Part shown: positions 9,014 to 18,213 of the stretch, piece by piece
How positions within the stretch are numbered: position 1 is the first letter of the stretch
How the letters are laid out: each line of letters opens with the position of its first letter
Origin: an uncultured Parvularculaceae bacterium
Lineage (GTDB): Bacteria; Pseudomonadota; Alphaproteobacteria; Caulobacterales; Parvularculaceae
Direction: 5' to 3'
Assembly: GCA_913055785.1 (NCBI GenBank)
Contig: CAJXLJ010000009.1
Span: 1-64,000, forward strand
DNA: 64,000 nucleotides
Notes under the pieces: model-generated
The model's database searches: none
Seen by the model: the letters and a program-made list of their open reading frames with translations, nothing else
Told to the model about the DNA's origin: nothing
Program-made: the position numbers and the translations under genes

Positions 9014-11674
9014 CTAATTCGCGACGATATTCACGATCCGTCCCGGCACGACGACAATTTTGCGGACCGTCTTGCCGTCAATATGCCGCTTCACGGTCTC
9101 GTCGGACAAGGCTGCTTGTTCCACAGTTTCGTTGTCTGCGCTCGCGGCGACGGCGATTTCGGCGCGTCGCTTGCCATTGACCTGCACGGCGAGGACGATT
9201 TCGTCTTTGGCCAGCAGCGCCGGGTCGGCTTTCGGCCAGGGGGCGTCGCACACAAGCTCCCCCATGCCTGTTTCCGGGCCGCCAAGCGTTTCCCAGCACT
9301 CCTCGGCGAGATGCGGGGTGAACGGCGCCACAAGGCGCACCAGCGCGGCGAGCGCTTCGGCCTGCGCAAAGGCTTCCGCGCGGACGCTGTTCGCCGGGGA
9401 GCCGTCCGCCTTTTTCATGGGCGGCGTTTTCTTGAGGGTGTTGAGGAACTCGTAAATCCGGGCGATCGCCTTGTTGAACCGGAAATGCTCGATGTCCTCG
9501 GTGACGCCGTCGATTGCGGCGTGGGTCGCCCGCCGCAGCGCGACGCCGGCCTCGTCCATGTCGCCCGGCGGGTTTGCAAGGTCGTGGGGTTTGAGCGCGC
9601 CTTTCGCGGGCGCGACGGCGTCCCAGACGCGATTGACCAGCTTCCACGCGCCCTCGACCCCGGCGTCGGTCCATTCGACGTCGCGTTCGGGCGGCGAGTC
9701 GGACAGCATGAACCAGCGCGCGGCGTCCGCGCCGTAGGTCTCGGCGATGGCTTCGGGCGAGACGACGTTGCGCTTCGATTTCGACATTTTCTCGATTGCG
9801 CCGACGATGACAGGGGCGCCGCTTTCCGCATGAACGACCTTGCCGTCCCTGCGCACGACTTCTTCCGGCAGCAGCCAGCGGTCTTTCAGGGATTTTGTTT
9901 CGTCGGAGTCGAGATACGTCTCATGCACCACCATCCCTTGCGTGAAGAGATTGGAAAATGGTTCCTCTACGGATAAATAGCCGCACGCCTTCATCATCCG
10001 AGAGAAGTAGCGCGCATAAAGAAGGTGCAGAATGGCGTGCTCAACGCCGCCGATATACTGATCGACCGGAAGCCAGGAATCGACGGTTTTCTTATCCGTT
10101 GGCCGGTCTTCCGGCTGCGAGGCGAAGCGCGCGAAATACCACGAGGAATCGACGAATGTGTCCATGGTGTCGGTTTCGCGGCGGCCGGGTTTGCCGCATT
10201 CAGGGCACGGAACATTCTTCCAGTCCGCCGCCCGGTCGAGCGGGTTGCCGGGCGTCTTGAATTCTTCCGCGTCGACCGCCGGCAGCAGCACCGGCAGGTC
10301 GCCGGCCGGTACGGGGACGATGCCGCAAGCCTCGCAGTGGATCGCCGGGATCGGGCAGCCCCAATAGCGCTGGCGTGAGACGCCCCAGTCGCGCAGGCGG
10401 TACTGGATCTTGCCTTCGCCCTCGCCCATTTCCTCGATTTTTTTGATCGCCGCGGCGATGGCGTCGTCGGTTGAAAGCCCGTCGAGAAACCCGGAATTGA
10501 AGATCGTTCCCGGCCCCACATAGGCTTCGTCTTCGATCCTGAACGTCGCCGGGTCCTCGTTCGGCGGCAGCACGACCGGCGGGACCGGCAGGCCATACTT
10601 GCGGGCGAAGTCGAGGTCCCGCTGGTCGCCCGAGGGGCAGCCGAAGATCGCGCCCGTGCCGTATTGCATCAGTACGAAATTGGCGACGAACACCGGCAGG
10701 CGCCGGTCGTCGAAAGGGTGACCCATTTCGACGGGGAGCTTATATCCTCGCTTTTCCGCCTTCTCGATCGCTTCTTCCGAGGTGCCGGTTTTCTGGCACT
10801 CGGTGATGAATTCCTTGAGCTTCGGGTCGGTTTCGGCGAAATGCGCCGCCAGCTTGTGGTCGGGCGCGACGGCGATAAAGCTCGCGCCGAACAGCGTATC
10901 GGGCCGAGTGGTGAAAATCTCGACGCCGTCCGCCAGTTCCGCGGGCAAGTCCGTTGCGCCCACGAAACGGAACATCATCTGCAAGCCTTTTGACTTGCCG
11001 ATCCAGTTGCGCTGCATCAGGCGGACATTGTCCGGCCAGCCGGCGAGGCGGCCGTCATCGAGGGCTGCGAGGAGATCGTCGGCCTCGCCGGTGATCTTGA
11101 AAAACCATTGCGAGAGCTTGCGCCGCTCGACGGGCGCGCCCGACCGCCAGCCCTTGCCGTCGATCACCTGTTCATTGGCGAGAACGGTCTGGTCCACCGG
11201 GTCCCAGTTCACCTGGCTTTCCTTGCGGTAGGCGAAGCCCTTCTTCCAGAACTCCAGGAACATCCGCTGCTGATGGCGGTAGTACTCCGGATCGCAAGTG
11301 GCGAATTCGCGGCTCCAGTCGATGGCGAGCCCCATCTGCTTGAGCTGGCCGCGCATCACGTCGATATTCGCATAGGTCCAGTCGCGCGGATGCGCGCCGG
11401 TCTGCATCGCCGCGTTTTCCGCCGGCATGCCGAACGCGTCCCAGCCCATCGGATGCAGCACGTTAAAGCCGCAGGCCTTTTTATAGCGCGCGATGACGTC
11501 GCCCATGGCGTAATTGCGCACATGGCCGATATGGATGCGGCCCGACGGATAGGGGAACATCTCAAGGACGTAGTATTTCGGCTTGTCGCCGTCTCTTTCT
11601 GCGGCAAAGGCGCCGGCTTCGTTCCAGCGGTCCTGCCATTTCGGCTCGACGTCCTTCGGATTGTAGCGGGGCAT
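9014..11674 (-). CDS. leuS: Leucyl-tRNA synthetase
   Basis: Class I aminoacyl-tRNA synthetase that charges tRNA-Leu. The 886 aa contain the HIGH motif at 48-51 ([11 protein letters not shown]), an editing (CP1) domain in the middle, a zinc-like cluster with [10 protein letters not shown] and CPECGKPGR, and KMSKS at 629-633. The start [14 protein letters not shown] is standard. It follows a strong terminator hairpin (11699-11724) that separates it from the DUF3576 gene. A tRNA-Leu gene is at 48216 in the same window. Confidence 0.98.
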   Translation of the reverse strand: MPRYNPKDVEPKWQDRWNEAGAFAAERDGDKPKYYVLEMFPYPSGRIHIGHVRNYAMGDVIARYKKACGFNVLHPMGWDAFGMPAENAAMQTGAHPRDWTYANIDVMRGQLKQMGLAIDWSREFATCDPEYYRHQQRMFLEFWKKGFAYRKESQVNWDPVDQTVLANEQVIDGKGWRSGAPVERRKLSQWFFKITGEADDLLAALDDGRLAGWPDNVRLMQRNWIGKSKGLQMMFRFVGATDLPAELADGVEIFTTRPDTLFGASFIAVAPDHKLAAHFAETDPKLKEFITECQKTGTSEEAIEKAEKRGYKLPVEMGHPFDDRRLPVFVANFVLMQYGTGAIFGCPSGDQRDLDFARKYGLPVPPVVLPPNEDPATFRIEDEAYVGPGTIFNSGFLDGLSTDDAIAAAIKKIEEMGEGEGKIQYRLRDWGVSRQRYWGCPIPAIHCEACGIVPVPAGDLPVLLPAVDAEEFKTPGNPLDRAADWKNVPCPECGKPGRRETDTMDTFVDSSWYFARFASQPEDRPTDKKTVDSWLPVDQYIGGVEHAILHLLYARYFSRMMKACGYLSVEEPFSNLFTQGMVVHETYLDSDETKSLKDRWLLPEEVVRRDGKVVHAESGAPVIVGAIEKMSKSKRNVVSPEAIAETYGADAARWFMLSDSPPERDVEWTDAGVEGAWKLVNRVWDAVAPAKGALKPHDLANPPGDMDEAGVALRRATHAAIDGVTEDIEHFRFNKAIARIYEFLNTLKKTPPMKKADGSPANSVRAEAFAQAEALAALVRLVAPFTPHLAEECWETLGGPETGMGELVCDAPWPKADPALLAKDEIVLAVQVNGKRRAEIAVAASADNETVEQAALSDETVKRHIDGKTVRKIVVVPGRIVNIVAN

Positions 11675-11696
11675 TCTGTTTCGTCTCTCGGATATA

Positions 11697-11724
11697 AAAA
11701 AACGGCGCTTTCAAGCGCCGTTTT
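11697..11724 (-). terminator. Intrinsic terminator of the DUF3576 gene
   Basis: Near-perfect dyad: AAAACGGCGCTT pairs with AAGCGCCGTTTT around a 2-nt centre. On the minus strand the stem is followed by a T-run. It lies 22 nt past the DUF3576 stop and upstream of leuS, so it should separate the two units. Confidence 0.85.
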
Positions 11725-11745
11725 CAACCAATCCAGCGCGCAATG

Positions 11746-12210
11746 CTACTCGTCGATCTGGTTAAGTCGCAACTGGCGCGCGCGGGTCAGGATGGCGTTC
11801 TCGATTTCCCGGGCGGTCGCCGGGTTGACCGCCGCATCGATCCACTCGCCGTTTTCCATGCGCTGCTGGCGGAAGACCGAGACCCGCAGAGCGTCGGCGC
11901 GGAGCGCGCTGTCGAGGATGTAGACGGTGGTCTTGAACCGCTCGCCCGGGGCTTCCGGGTTGATATACCAGTCGGTGATGATCAGGCCCGAAATCGGGTC
12001 GGCTGAGGAAACTGGAAGAAAACCAAGGGTTTCAAGGGAGGCGGACCACAAATAGCGGTTCACGGTCACCGCCTGGGCGCCCTTGCTGTCATATTCGGCG
12101 AGGGTCGCGGTGCGCGCCTTCTTGATCCCGCCGCCGCCGCAGGCGGCCAGGCCGCCGGCCACGAGCGCGAGGGTTAATGCCTTGATAACCTTAACGTATT
12201 TCGGGTTCAT
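11746..12210 (-). CDS. DUF3576 domain lipoprotein
   Basis: A 154-aa protein with a lipoprotein signal (lipobox LAAC after a hydrophobic helix, residues about 8-24), then glycine-rich GGGG. The body reads VNRYLWSASLETL and ADPISGLIITDWY, the conserved core of DUF3576, a proteobacterial outer-membrane-associated family of unknown role. In other alphaproteobacteria this gene also lies beside leuS. It has its own terminator. Confidence 0.88.
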   Translation of the reverse strand: MNPKYVKVIKALTLALVAGGLAACGGGGIKKARTATLAEYDSKGAQAVTVNRYLWSASLETLGFLPVSSADPISGLIITDWYINPEAPGERFKTTVYILDSALRADALRVSVFRQQRMENGEWIDAAVNPATAREIENAILTRARQLRLNQIDE

Positions 12211-12579
12211 AGGGGGTGATTCCGATCATATTAACGAACCGCCGGGCAAGGCGGCTTAAATTCCGTGGCTTTCCTACCACAACCGCGCAATTAGACAACG
12301 CGCTCAAGAGCCGGTCGCTTGAACCTTTGAGGGCGGCAGGCCATTATTCGCAAAGGTCATAAAGCTGTTAACTTTATGCCGTTAGAGCTTGTCAAGATTT
12401 TGGCGCGCCCAGATCATGAAAGCTCCGGCGACAGGGAACAGTCTGACCGTGGGGCGTTGCGTGGGGATCGTTGGTCTCGGAAGGGGCGGGATCAGCGAAA
12501 TTTGACGATGAGGCGACCGGCTTTCCGGTTGTCTTGAATATGCAGCGCGGCTGCGGCCGTTGATGAAACGTTGAGAGTG
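12211..12579. other. Intergenic region between divergent DUF3576 and porin genes
   Basis: This stretch of 369 bp without a gene must hold both promoters. I see a possible sigma-70-like pair for the porin (CTTGTC, 17-nt spacer, AGATCA, around 12388-12416; weak) and a small dyad ACCGG-CTTT-CCGGT near 12514-12527. The region is AT-richer than the genes. There is no convincing ORF, RNA gene or riboswitch. Confidence 0.4.
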
Positions 12580-13800
12580 ATGACCTTATTGCGGAAGGCG
12601 TTATTGGGAGTTTGCGCAGCGGCGTTGTCCGCTGGCGCCGCCCATGCCGCCGACCCGGTAAAGGTCGATGTCGAAGGCGAGGCGAGCGTCGTCGCCGGCG
12701 TCGTCGACGGCGATGCTGATGCGGACGCCAACGCCACGCTCAAGGTCAAGGGCTCGACCATTTTCGACAACGGGGTTGAACTCGGCGCAGTCGTCAAGAC
12801 GCGTCTCGACGCCGACCAGCCATACCAGTATTTCTCGGGCGGACGCTATTCGAGTCTGCTGATCGGCGGCCCGCGCGGCGTCGCGCCCTCCTCGAGCAGC
12901 GACGTTTATCTCGAAGGCGCCTACGCTTACGCGCGCGGCAGCTTCGGCCAGATCATTGTCGGCCGCGACCAGGGCGTCGCGCGGACCCTGGCGGTCACCT
13001 CGCCGACGATCTTCAGCTCCACCAACGTCAATGATTGGCGTACGGACCTTTCCGGCCTCAACGACGTTCACACCGTCAACGACTTCACCGGCTATTCGAC
13101 GAAAGTCACCTATATGCCGCCAGCCAATTTCCTTGGCGGCGCGCTCGGCGGCCTTCGCATGGGTGTTTCCTACTCGCCGACGCTGCGGAATTGCGGCGAC
13201 CGTCTGTGCGCGCCGGAAAGCGGCTTCATCATCGCGCCGGACGGCACGGTCCTGATGGATTCTTCCAAGTGGGAAGATGCGGTGGAAGCGGCGCTTTATT
13301 ATCAAAAGCCGATCAAGCTAGGCGGCGACCGCCTGCTGCTCGGCGTCGGCGCGAGTTACGTGAAGGCGAACGAAGACACGCTTTCCGAACTGCCGATCTA
13401 TGACGACTACAAGGCCTATTCCGTCGGCCTCAACCTCGCCTATCGCGGCATCACGCTTGGCGGTTCAGTGAAGACGACGAATTCCGGCATCGCAACCATC
13501 GACCAGGACGAGTATCTCGCTTTCGATGCGGGCGTTACCTATCGTACGGGCGAAGAGGAAGGCGATGTCGCTTTCATGCTGGGCTATGGCCAGTCGGAAG
13601 CCAATATCCTGGGCCAGAACCCGCTCGACCCGACCTTGTTTCGCGACACCAAGACCGCGCAGGCCGGCGTTTCCTATGTGATCAGCCGCGGCATCACCGT
13701 CGGCGCTGCCGCGCAATATGTCGAATCCAAAAAATCAACGGCGGTCGGGGGGCCTGAAGAAGCCACAACCGTCGTGATCGAAAGCTCAATTAAATTCTAA
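12580..13800 (+). CDS. Outer-membrane porin
   Basis: About 406 aa with a cleavable signal peptide (LRKALLGVCAAALSAGAAHA then ADPVKV) and alternating amphipathic beta strands throughout. It ends in a C-terminal Phe (VVIESSIKF), the outer-membrane insertion signature. The pattern GEASVVAGV...ATLKVKGSTIFDNG matches Gram-negative trimeric porins. I prefer ATG 12580; an in-frame TTG at 12571 would add three residues. It is single-gene, with its own upstream region and terminator. Substrate specificity cannot be inferred. Confidence 0.9.
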   Translation: MTLLRKALLGVCAAALSAGAAHAADPVKVDVEGEASVVAGVVDGDADADANATLKVKGSTIFDNGVELGAVVKTRLDADQPYQYFSGGRYSSLLIGGPRGVAPSSSSDVYLEGAYAYARGSFGQIIVGRDQGVARTLAVTSPTIFSSTNVNDWRTDLSGLNDVHTVNDFTGYSTKVTYMPPANFLGGALGGLRMGVSYSPTLRNCGDRLCAPESGFIIAPDGTVLMDSSKWEDAVEAALYYQKPIKLGGDRLLLGVGASYVKANEDTLSELPIYDDYKAYSVGLNLAYRGITLGGSVKTTNSGIATIDQDEYLAFDAGVTYRTGEEEGDVAFMLGYGQSEANILGQNPLDPTLFRDTKTAQAGVSYVISRGITVGAAAQYVESKKSTAVGGPEEATTVVIESSIKF

Positions 13801-13840
13801 TAAAAAAATTCTAAGCGCCTAAGCTTAGAGGGGATACTGA

Positions 13841-13870
13841 AAACGGGACGGTTTGCGCCGTCCCGTTTTT
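13841..13870 (+). terminator. Bidirectional terminator between porin and thiE-like gene
   Basis: ACGGGACGG (13843-13851), loop TTTGCG, CCGTCCCGT (13858-13866), followed by T4 and, on the other strand, by a short T-run. It serves the convergent porin and ThiE-like genes. Confidence 0.88.
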
Positions 13871-13872
13871 CT

Positions 13873-14496
13873 TTATGCGGACTCGAGAAACGCGCCGATG
13901 CTGCCGAGCCCGGCGACATTGGGACCAGCGAGGCCGGCCGCATTGGTCTCGTCGACGCCGCCGAGGGCGATGACCGGCAGCCGCGCGTCGCGGGCGAGCG
14001 CCCTGAAGCGTTCCGCGCCGAGCGCCGGCGCGTCCGGATGGCTGGCGGTTGCGAAGGCCGGCGCGAGAAACGCGATATCGGCGCTCGCCTTGGCCGCCCG
14101 CGCAAGGTCCGCCGCCCCATGACAGGAGACGGTCTTGATCATGCCGGAAGGGATTTCCGCGGCGGCGTCCATCCAGGATGGAATATGAACGCCGTCGGCG
14201 CCAATCTCTTCAGCGAGGCCAGCGTCGCCGGCGACGATCAGCAGGACTGCTCTTTCCGCGCAAATCTCCTTGAGGTTGGCGGCGCGCGCGCGCCGTCGCG
14301 GATCGTCATAGTCGCGCAGCACAATCGCCGATCCCTTCGGTAGCGCCTCAACGATCCTTTCGGGATGCGGCGCGCGGGCGCCGTCGGTCATGAACGCCAG
14401 ACAAAAGGCCGCGTCCGCCCGCCCGGAACGGCGTTTGAGGCTTTGGGCGGCGGCTGCTAGTTTCGCCGCGCGCTGTTGCGCGCTTTCAATCGTCAT
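13873..14496 (-). CDS. Thiamine-phosphate synthase family protein (ThiE/TenI-like)
   Basis: A 207-aa TIM-barrel protein of the ThiE/TenI superfamily. ThiE joins the thiazole and pyrimidine halves of thiamine. Visible family landmarks are LRDYDDPRRRARA near the N-terminus, GADGVHIP and the late phosphate-binding stretch VIALGGVDETN. The usual ThiE start (Y-LITD) is replaced by AFMTDGAR, and the GVHLGQ-D motif is changed to GVHIPSWMD, so the substrate may differ. No thiamine genes or TPP riboswitch lie nearby. It starts divergently from the yggS-type gene. Confidence 0.75.
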   Translation of the reverse strand: MTIESAQQRAAKLAAAAQSLKRRSGRADAAFCLAFMTDGARAPHPERIVEALPKGSAIVLRDYDDPRRRARAANLKEICAERAVLLIVAGDAGLAEEIGADGVHIPSWMDAAAEIPSGMIKTVSCHGAADLARAAKASADIAFLAPAFATASHPDAPALGAERFRALARDARLPVIALGGVDETNAAGLAGPNVAGLGSIGAFLESA

Positions 14497-14514
14497 AACC
14501 AGGCGTTGCTTTCA

Positions 14515-15201
14515 TTGGACACCGACAGGATCGACCCGGCCGCCAATCTCCGCGCTCGCCGCGCGGAACTCAAGTCCGCGCTTGAAGAGGCGGGGCGTCC
14601 GTCCCGCGACGTCGTCATCACCGCGGTTTCGAAAACCCATGATGCGGATCGCATATTGCCGGTCCTCGAAGCCGGGCACCGTGTGTTCGGCGAAAACCGC
14701 GTGCAGGAGGCGATGGCGAAATGGCCGCCCCTGCTGCGAGAGGGGTTCCCGGATGTGGAGTTGCGTCTCATCGGGCCGCTGCAGTCGAACAAGGCGAAGG
14801 AGGCCGCGGCGTTCTTCGACGTAATCGAAACGGTCGACCGGCCGAAGATCGCCAAGGCGCTGGCGGCGGCCATCGCCAGTCAGGAGAAACGCCCGCGCCT
14901 CCTCATTCAGGTGAACACCGGCGAGGAGCCGCAAAAGGCCGGCGTCGCACCGCAGGACGCCGCCGGTTTTATCGCTCAGTGCCGTGAGGAATTCGGGCTT
15001 GTCATCGCCGGGCTGATGTGTATTCCCCCCGCCGGGGACGATCCCGCGCCGCATTTCGCCCTTCTCGCCAAGCTCGCCGCCGAAAACGGCCTTGAGGAGC
15101 TCAGCATGGGCATGAGCGCAGACTACCTGATTGCGGCCCAGCTCGGCGCCACCCATGTCCGTATCGGAACCGGGGTTTTCGGTCAGCGGGAGCATGCTTA
15201 A
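14515..15201 (+). CDS. YggS/YBL036C-type pyridoxal-5'-phosphate homeostasis protein
   Basis: A PLP-binding TIM-barrel protein that buffers PLP and affects amino-acid pools rather than catalysing a known reaction. The PLP lysine lies in VITAVSKTH, and the family signatures FGENRVQEA, LIGPLQSNKAKEA, QVNTGEEPQKAG and LSMGMSADY are all present. No ATG is available. TTG at 14515 (or 14506) gives the normal 27-30 residues before AGR; a TTG at 14476 would run into the divergent thiE-like start. About 228 aa. Confidence 0.9.
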   Translation: MDTDRIDPAANLRARRAELKSALEEAGRPSRDVVITAVSKTHDADRILPVLEAGHRVFGENRVQEAMAKWPPLLREGFPDVELRLIGPLQSNKAKEAAAFFDVIETVDRPKIAKALAAAIASQEKRPRLLIQVNTGEEPQKAGVAPQDAAGFIAQCREEFGLVIAGLMCIPPAGDDPAPHFALLAKLAAENGLEELSMGMSADYLIAAQLGATHVRIGTGVFGQREHA

Positions 15202-15335
15202 ATATCGGGTGTCGCGCCGGTTCTGGTAAAACCGGCCGGAGCGCGATAACAACTCTCTGTCGCGGTTGTGAATTCCATGTGAGCCGGAGCCGGCGCTATG
15301 AGGCGGCTTTGAGGCAATGAAACGGAAAGCTGGTT

Positions 15336-16025
15336 ATGGCGCGGGCGAAACGCATTCTTCTGGTTGATGACGACGAACTCCTGCGCGAGACGCTGATCGA
15401 CCAGTTCAACGCTCATGACGAATATGAGGTGGAGCCGGCGCCGTCGGCGAGCGTCGCCATCGCGCGCGTCAAGGATGAGGCGCATATCGACCTTCTACTC
15501 CTTGATGTCGGCCTGCCGGACATGGACGGGCGCGAGGCCTGTCGCATCATGCGCAAGAACGGGTTCAAATCGCCGATCATCATGCTCACCGGCGCGGACT
15601 CGGACGCCGACACGATCCTCGGCCTTGAGGCGGGCGCCAATGATTATGTGGTGAAGCCCTTCAAGTTCGGCGTGCTGCTCGCGCGGGTGCGCGCGCATCT
15701 TCGAAGCCACGAGCAGAGCGAAGACGCGGTCTTCAAGATCGGGCCTTATGAATTCCGCCCGGCGGTGAAAATGCTCGTCACCGGCGACGACAAGAAGATA
15801 CGCCTGACGGAAAAGGAAACCTCGATCCTCAAATTCCTTTATCGCGCCGGCGGCAAGGCGGTGACGCGCGAAGTGCTGCTCGATGAGGTCTGGGGGTACA
15901 ATTCCGGCGTGACGACTCACACGCTCGAGACCCATGTCTATCGCCTGCGCCAGAAAATCGAGCCGGACCCCTCCAACGCGTCGATCCTGCTGACCGAAAG
16001 CGGCGGCTATCGCTTATCCATCTGA
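15336..16025 (+). CDS. OmpR-family response regulator transcription factor
   Basis: A 229-aa two-domain regulator. The receiver domain (about 6-120) has the acidic pair DDDE, the phospho-acceptor Asp in LLLLDVGLPDMDG, a Thr in MLTGAD and the Lys in VVKPF. The C-terminal winged helix (about 135-229) ends in THVYRLRQKIEPDP and GGYRLSI. No histidine kinase lies beside it, so it is an orphan here. The linker around FKFGVLLARVRAHLRS is highly conserved in alphaproteobacterial regulators, but I cannot assign the orthologue. Its 3' end overlaps the convergent S41 peptidase gene by 12 nt. Confidence 0.93.
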   Translation: MARAKRILLVDDDELLRETLIDQFNAHDEYEVEPAPSASVAIARVKDEAHIDLLLLDVGLPDMDGREACRIMRKNGFKSPIIMLTGADSDADTILGLEAGANDYVVKPFKFGVLLARVRAHLRSHEQSEDAVFKIGPYEFRPAVKMLVTGDDKKIRLTEKETSILKFLYRAGGKAVTREVLLDEVWGYNSGVTTHTLETHVYRLRQKIEPDPSNASILLTESGGYRLSI

Positions 16026-17345
16026 GGCGGATGGGCCATCGAGTTTGCGATTGTTCATAATCCGCTCACCGCTTTCCGTCTGAAGTTCAAACCCGATAAC
16101 CGCGCCTTTTTTATTGCGGATGAACTGAACGCGATATTCGTTCGGCAGGCCTTCGAGATAGAAGCGGTCCTTTGCGAGCGGTATTAACGCCAGTGGCTCG
16201 TTGCCCTCCCTTTGATAGATCAGCCTGCCGTCTTCAAGGCGAATGGTCCGAACGCCATAATCGCCAGGGTAATCGGACGGGTTAATATCGTTGATCGTTG
16301 CGGGCGTCGTTCTGGAGAGCGCCGCTTCGCGCGCCCATTCGAGTTTTTGGCGTTCCGCATCGTCAAGATTCTGAACGTTGAGCAGGCTGGAATAAACTTC
16401 GGCAAGCGCGACGTCGAATGCCTGTGAAGCGGGCGCTGAAATATCTGGTGAGACGCCCTTGCCCTCCCAATTTTCACCGGTCACGGGGTTTTTTGTCGTT
16501 TTTGTTGATATGAAGACTGTGAAGCCGTGGCCGACATAAAAACTTGCGCCTGGGTTGGCCGCGCCGCGCGTTGTTTGGCCGACTACGGTTGCCCTGCCAA
16601 GCGCTTGCATGGCGTAGGCGAAAGATTCGGCTGCAGATGCGGTTCGTTCCGAAGTGAGGATGTATACTGGAACGTAAGGCCGGGCGCCGGCTGGCGCATA
16701 TGACAACGAGCGCAACTCGGTCGGGTATTCGGCTTCACGAGAAATGAATGTGTTGAGAACAACCGGGTCGAGCGGGTCGAAAAAATGGCTGGCGATGAAC
16801 TGCACCATTGAGGGGTTGCCGCCACGGTTTTCACGCAGATCGAAAATCACCGCCTGTGTGTCGCGGATGAAACGGAGCGCTGTGGCGCCGGCGTCGCCGG
16901 CGTAGTGGGTCGGAACGAAAACCCTCAGATCAATGTAACCGACATTGCCGTCGATGATTTCGGCGCGCTGGAACCCGTAGTTGGATGTTTTGAACATCTG
17001 ATACCAGGCGAACGGCGATTCGGTGGGCGCGTCGGATTCTTCAGGTTCAGGAACGCCGGACACAACGCCAAAATGCCGGTCATAGGGCTCCAGAAAAGTA
17101 TTTAACGCTGCTGCAAGAGCCTCGCCCGTATCTGCGTTAGCGAACGCGCCTGACGCCTCAGCCTCGCGGAGGCTGTTTGCCACTTCTCCGGCGCGCACGG
17201 CGTCGAAGAAGTGGGTTTCGATTGTATCGGCGATCGCCGCCACAACCTCTGTACGTGTGTTCACGCGGAGCGTGTCGGATTTTCTAGCAAGGGCAGGGCT
17301 GAAAAGCAGGCTTGCCGTTAGGGCGGCGATCAAAAAGGTTCTCAT
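16014..17345 (-). CDS. Exported S41-family peptidase
   Basis: A 443-aa protein with a signal peptide (MRTFLIAALTASLLFSPALA). An N-terminal helical domain (about 25-120) is followed by the S41 catalytic core. It has the DLRENRGGNPSMV motif, the nucleophile serine in SERTASAAESF and GQTTRGAANPG near the Lys/Gly turn, as in the interphotoreceptor-retinoid-binding/tail-protease branch. No PDZ domain is evident. I chose ATG 17345 because it begins the signal peptide; longer frames extend into the dyad upstream. The gene is AT-richer than its surroundings. Confidence 0.88.
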   Translation of the reverse strand: MRTFLIAALTASLLFSPALARKSDTLRVNTRTEVVAAIADTIETHFFDAVRAGEVANSLREAEASGAFANADTGEALAAALNTFLEPYDRHFGVVSGVPEPEESDAPTESPFAWYQMFKTSNYGFQRAEIIDGNVGYIDLRVFVPTHYAGDAGATALRFIRDTQAVIFDLRENRGGNPSMVQFIASHFFDPLDPVVLNTFISREAEYPTELRSLSYAPAGARPYVPVYILTSERTASAAESFAYAMQALGRATVVGQTTRGAANPGASFYVGHGFTVFISTKTTKNPVTGENWEGKGVSPDISAPASQAFDVALAEVYSSLLNVQNLDDAERQKLEWAREAALSRTTPATINDINPSDYPGDYGVRTIRLEDGRLIYQREGNEPLALIPLAKDRFYLEGLPNEYRVQFIRNKKGAVIGFELQTESGERIMNNRKLDGPSASDG

Positions 17346-17423
17346 GGTCTCTCTACTGTTGTGCGCGTAACGCGAGCTGCAGTGGGGCATTTCTAGACAG
17401 AGAAAGCGCTCGCTGATAACCTG

Positions 17424-17458
17424 AAACCGTGTCCTACAAGCCATGTAGGACACGGTTT
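17424..17458. promoter_or_regulatory. 15-bp perfect dyad with 5-nt centre: operator or hairpin upstream of the RHH gene
   Basis: AAACCGTGTCCTACA (17424-17438) is exactly repeated inverted as TGTAGGACACGGTTT (17444-17458) around AGCCA. It sits between the divergent S41 peptidase and ribbon-helix-helix genes, 25 nt before the ATG of the latter. It is followed on the plus strand by T-rich DNA, so it could also fold as an intrinsic terminator or attenuator. No upstream gene on the plus strand needs a terminator. Confidence 0.75.
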
Positions 17459-17483
17459 TTGTTCCTTATCCGGGTTGTCGCCT

Positions 17484-17831
17484 ATGTCAGCGCCATCGTT
17501 GAAGAAAACAGAAACGCTAGAAGTGAGGGTCCCGTTTGAAACCAAGGAGCGTTTCAAAGAATTGGCCGACCGTCAGGGAGAATCGGTTAGCACGATCTTG
17601 CGCGGGCTTGTTTACGATTTCTTGCAGGCGCCGCGTACGCCTGCCTTAGAAACACCGGCGCCTAGAGCGGGCCGGAAAGCTTCTGCGGCGTCGTTAATTG
17701 CGGTCTTGTGCCTGGTGGTCGTGTCGGCGGCGGCGGTTTTCAACTCGTCGAAGACTGGCACCGGCGCTGTTTCCAGTGGCGCCGGAGAGCCCTCAGGCGA
17801 GCCCGCCGAGCCCGTCTTCGCCGAGCCTTAG
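17484..17831 (+). CDS. Membrane-anchored ribbon-helix-helix (Arc/CopG-like) protein
   Basis: A 115-aa protein. Residues about 10-47 (TLEVRVPFETKERFKELA then SVSTILRGLVYDFL) fit a ribbon-helix-helix DNA-binding fold, with the beta strand TLEVRVP and two helices. A Pro/Ala linker follows, then one transmembrane helix at about 68-86 and an acidic Pro/Glu tail. ATG 17484 is preferred over TTG 17475. If real, this is a DNA-binding domain tethered to the membrane, and the dyad just upstream is its obvious candidate operator. arsC follows 18 nt downstream. Confidence 0.75.
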   Translation: MSAPSLKKTETLEVRVPFETKERFKELADRQGESVSTILRGLVYDFLQAPRTPALETPAPRAGRKASAASLIAVLCLVVVSAAAVFNSSKTGTGAVSSGAGEPSGEPAEPVFAEP

Positions 17832-17849
17832 GCTGAGGAGCGCCCCTAG

Positions 17850-18197
17850 ATGACCGTTACGATTTATCATAACCCGCGCTGCTCGAAATCGCGCCAGACC
17901 CTGGCTCTGCTTGAAGAGCGGGGGATTGCGCCGGCGGTTGTCGAGTATCTGAAGACCCCGCCGCCGAAAGCCGAGCTGAAGGCGCTCGCCGCAAAGCTGG
18001 GCCTTGAAAGCGTCCGGGAAATGATGCGGGTCAAGGAGGCGCCGTATACGGAGCTTGACCTTGCAAACGTCACAGCCGAGACGGCGCTGATCGACGCTAT
18101 GGAAGCGCATCCGGTGCTGATCGAACGGCCGATTGTCGTCAACGGCGACAAGGCTGCGATTGGCCGCCCGCCGGAAGCCGTCCTTGCAATACTTTAA
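17850..18197 (+). CDS. arsC: Arsenate reductase (ArsC, glutaredoxin type) or Spx/ArsC family protein
   Basis: A 115-aa thioredoxin-fold protein. The active-site Cys11 lies in NPRCSKSRQTL, with MRVKEAPYTEL in the middle and ERPIVV...GRPPEAVL at the end, as in glutaredoxin-dependent ArsC/YfgD proteins that reduce arsenate to arsenite. There is no arsB, acr3 or arsR nearby, so it may be a housekeeping YfgD-type member rather than part of an arsenic operon. It lies 18 nt after the RHH gene and is probably cotranscribed. Confidence 0.88.
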   Translation: MTVTIYHNPRCSKSRQTLALLEERGIAPAVVEYLKTPPPKAELKALAAKLGLESVREMMRVKEAPYTELDLANVTAETALIDAMEAHPVLIERPIVVNGDKAAIGRPPEAVLAIL

Positions 18198-18213
18198 AGG
18201 TCGCGCCGGAAAA

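Noticed and set aside
13800-14500. TPP riboswitch controlling the ThiE-like gene
   Set aside because: The gene begins within about 20 nt of the divergent yggS-type start, leaving no room for a THI element, and its conserved bases are not seen.
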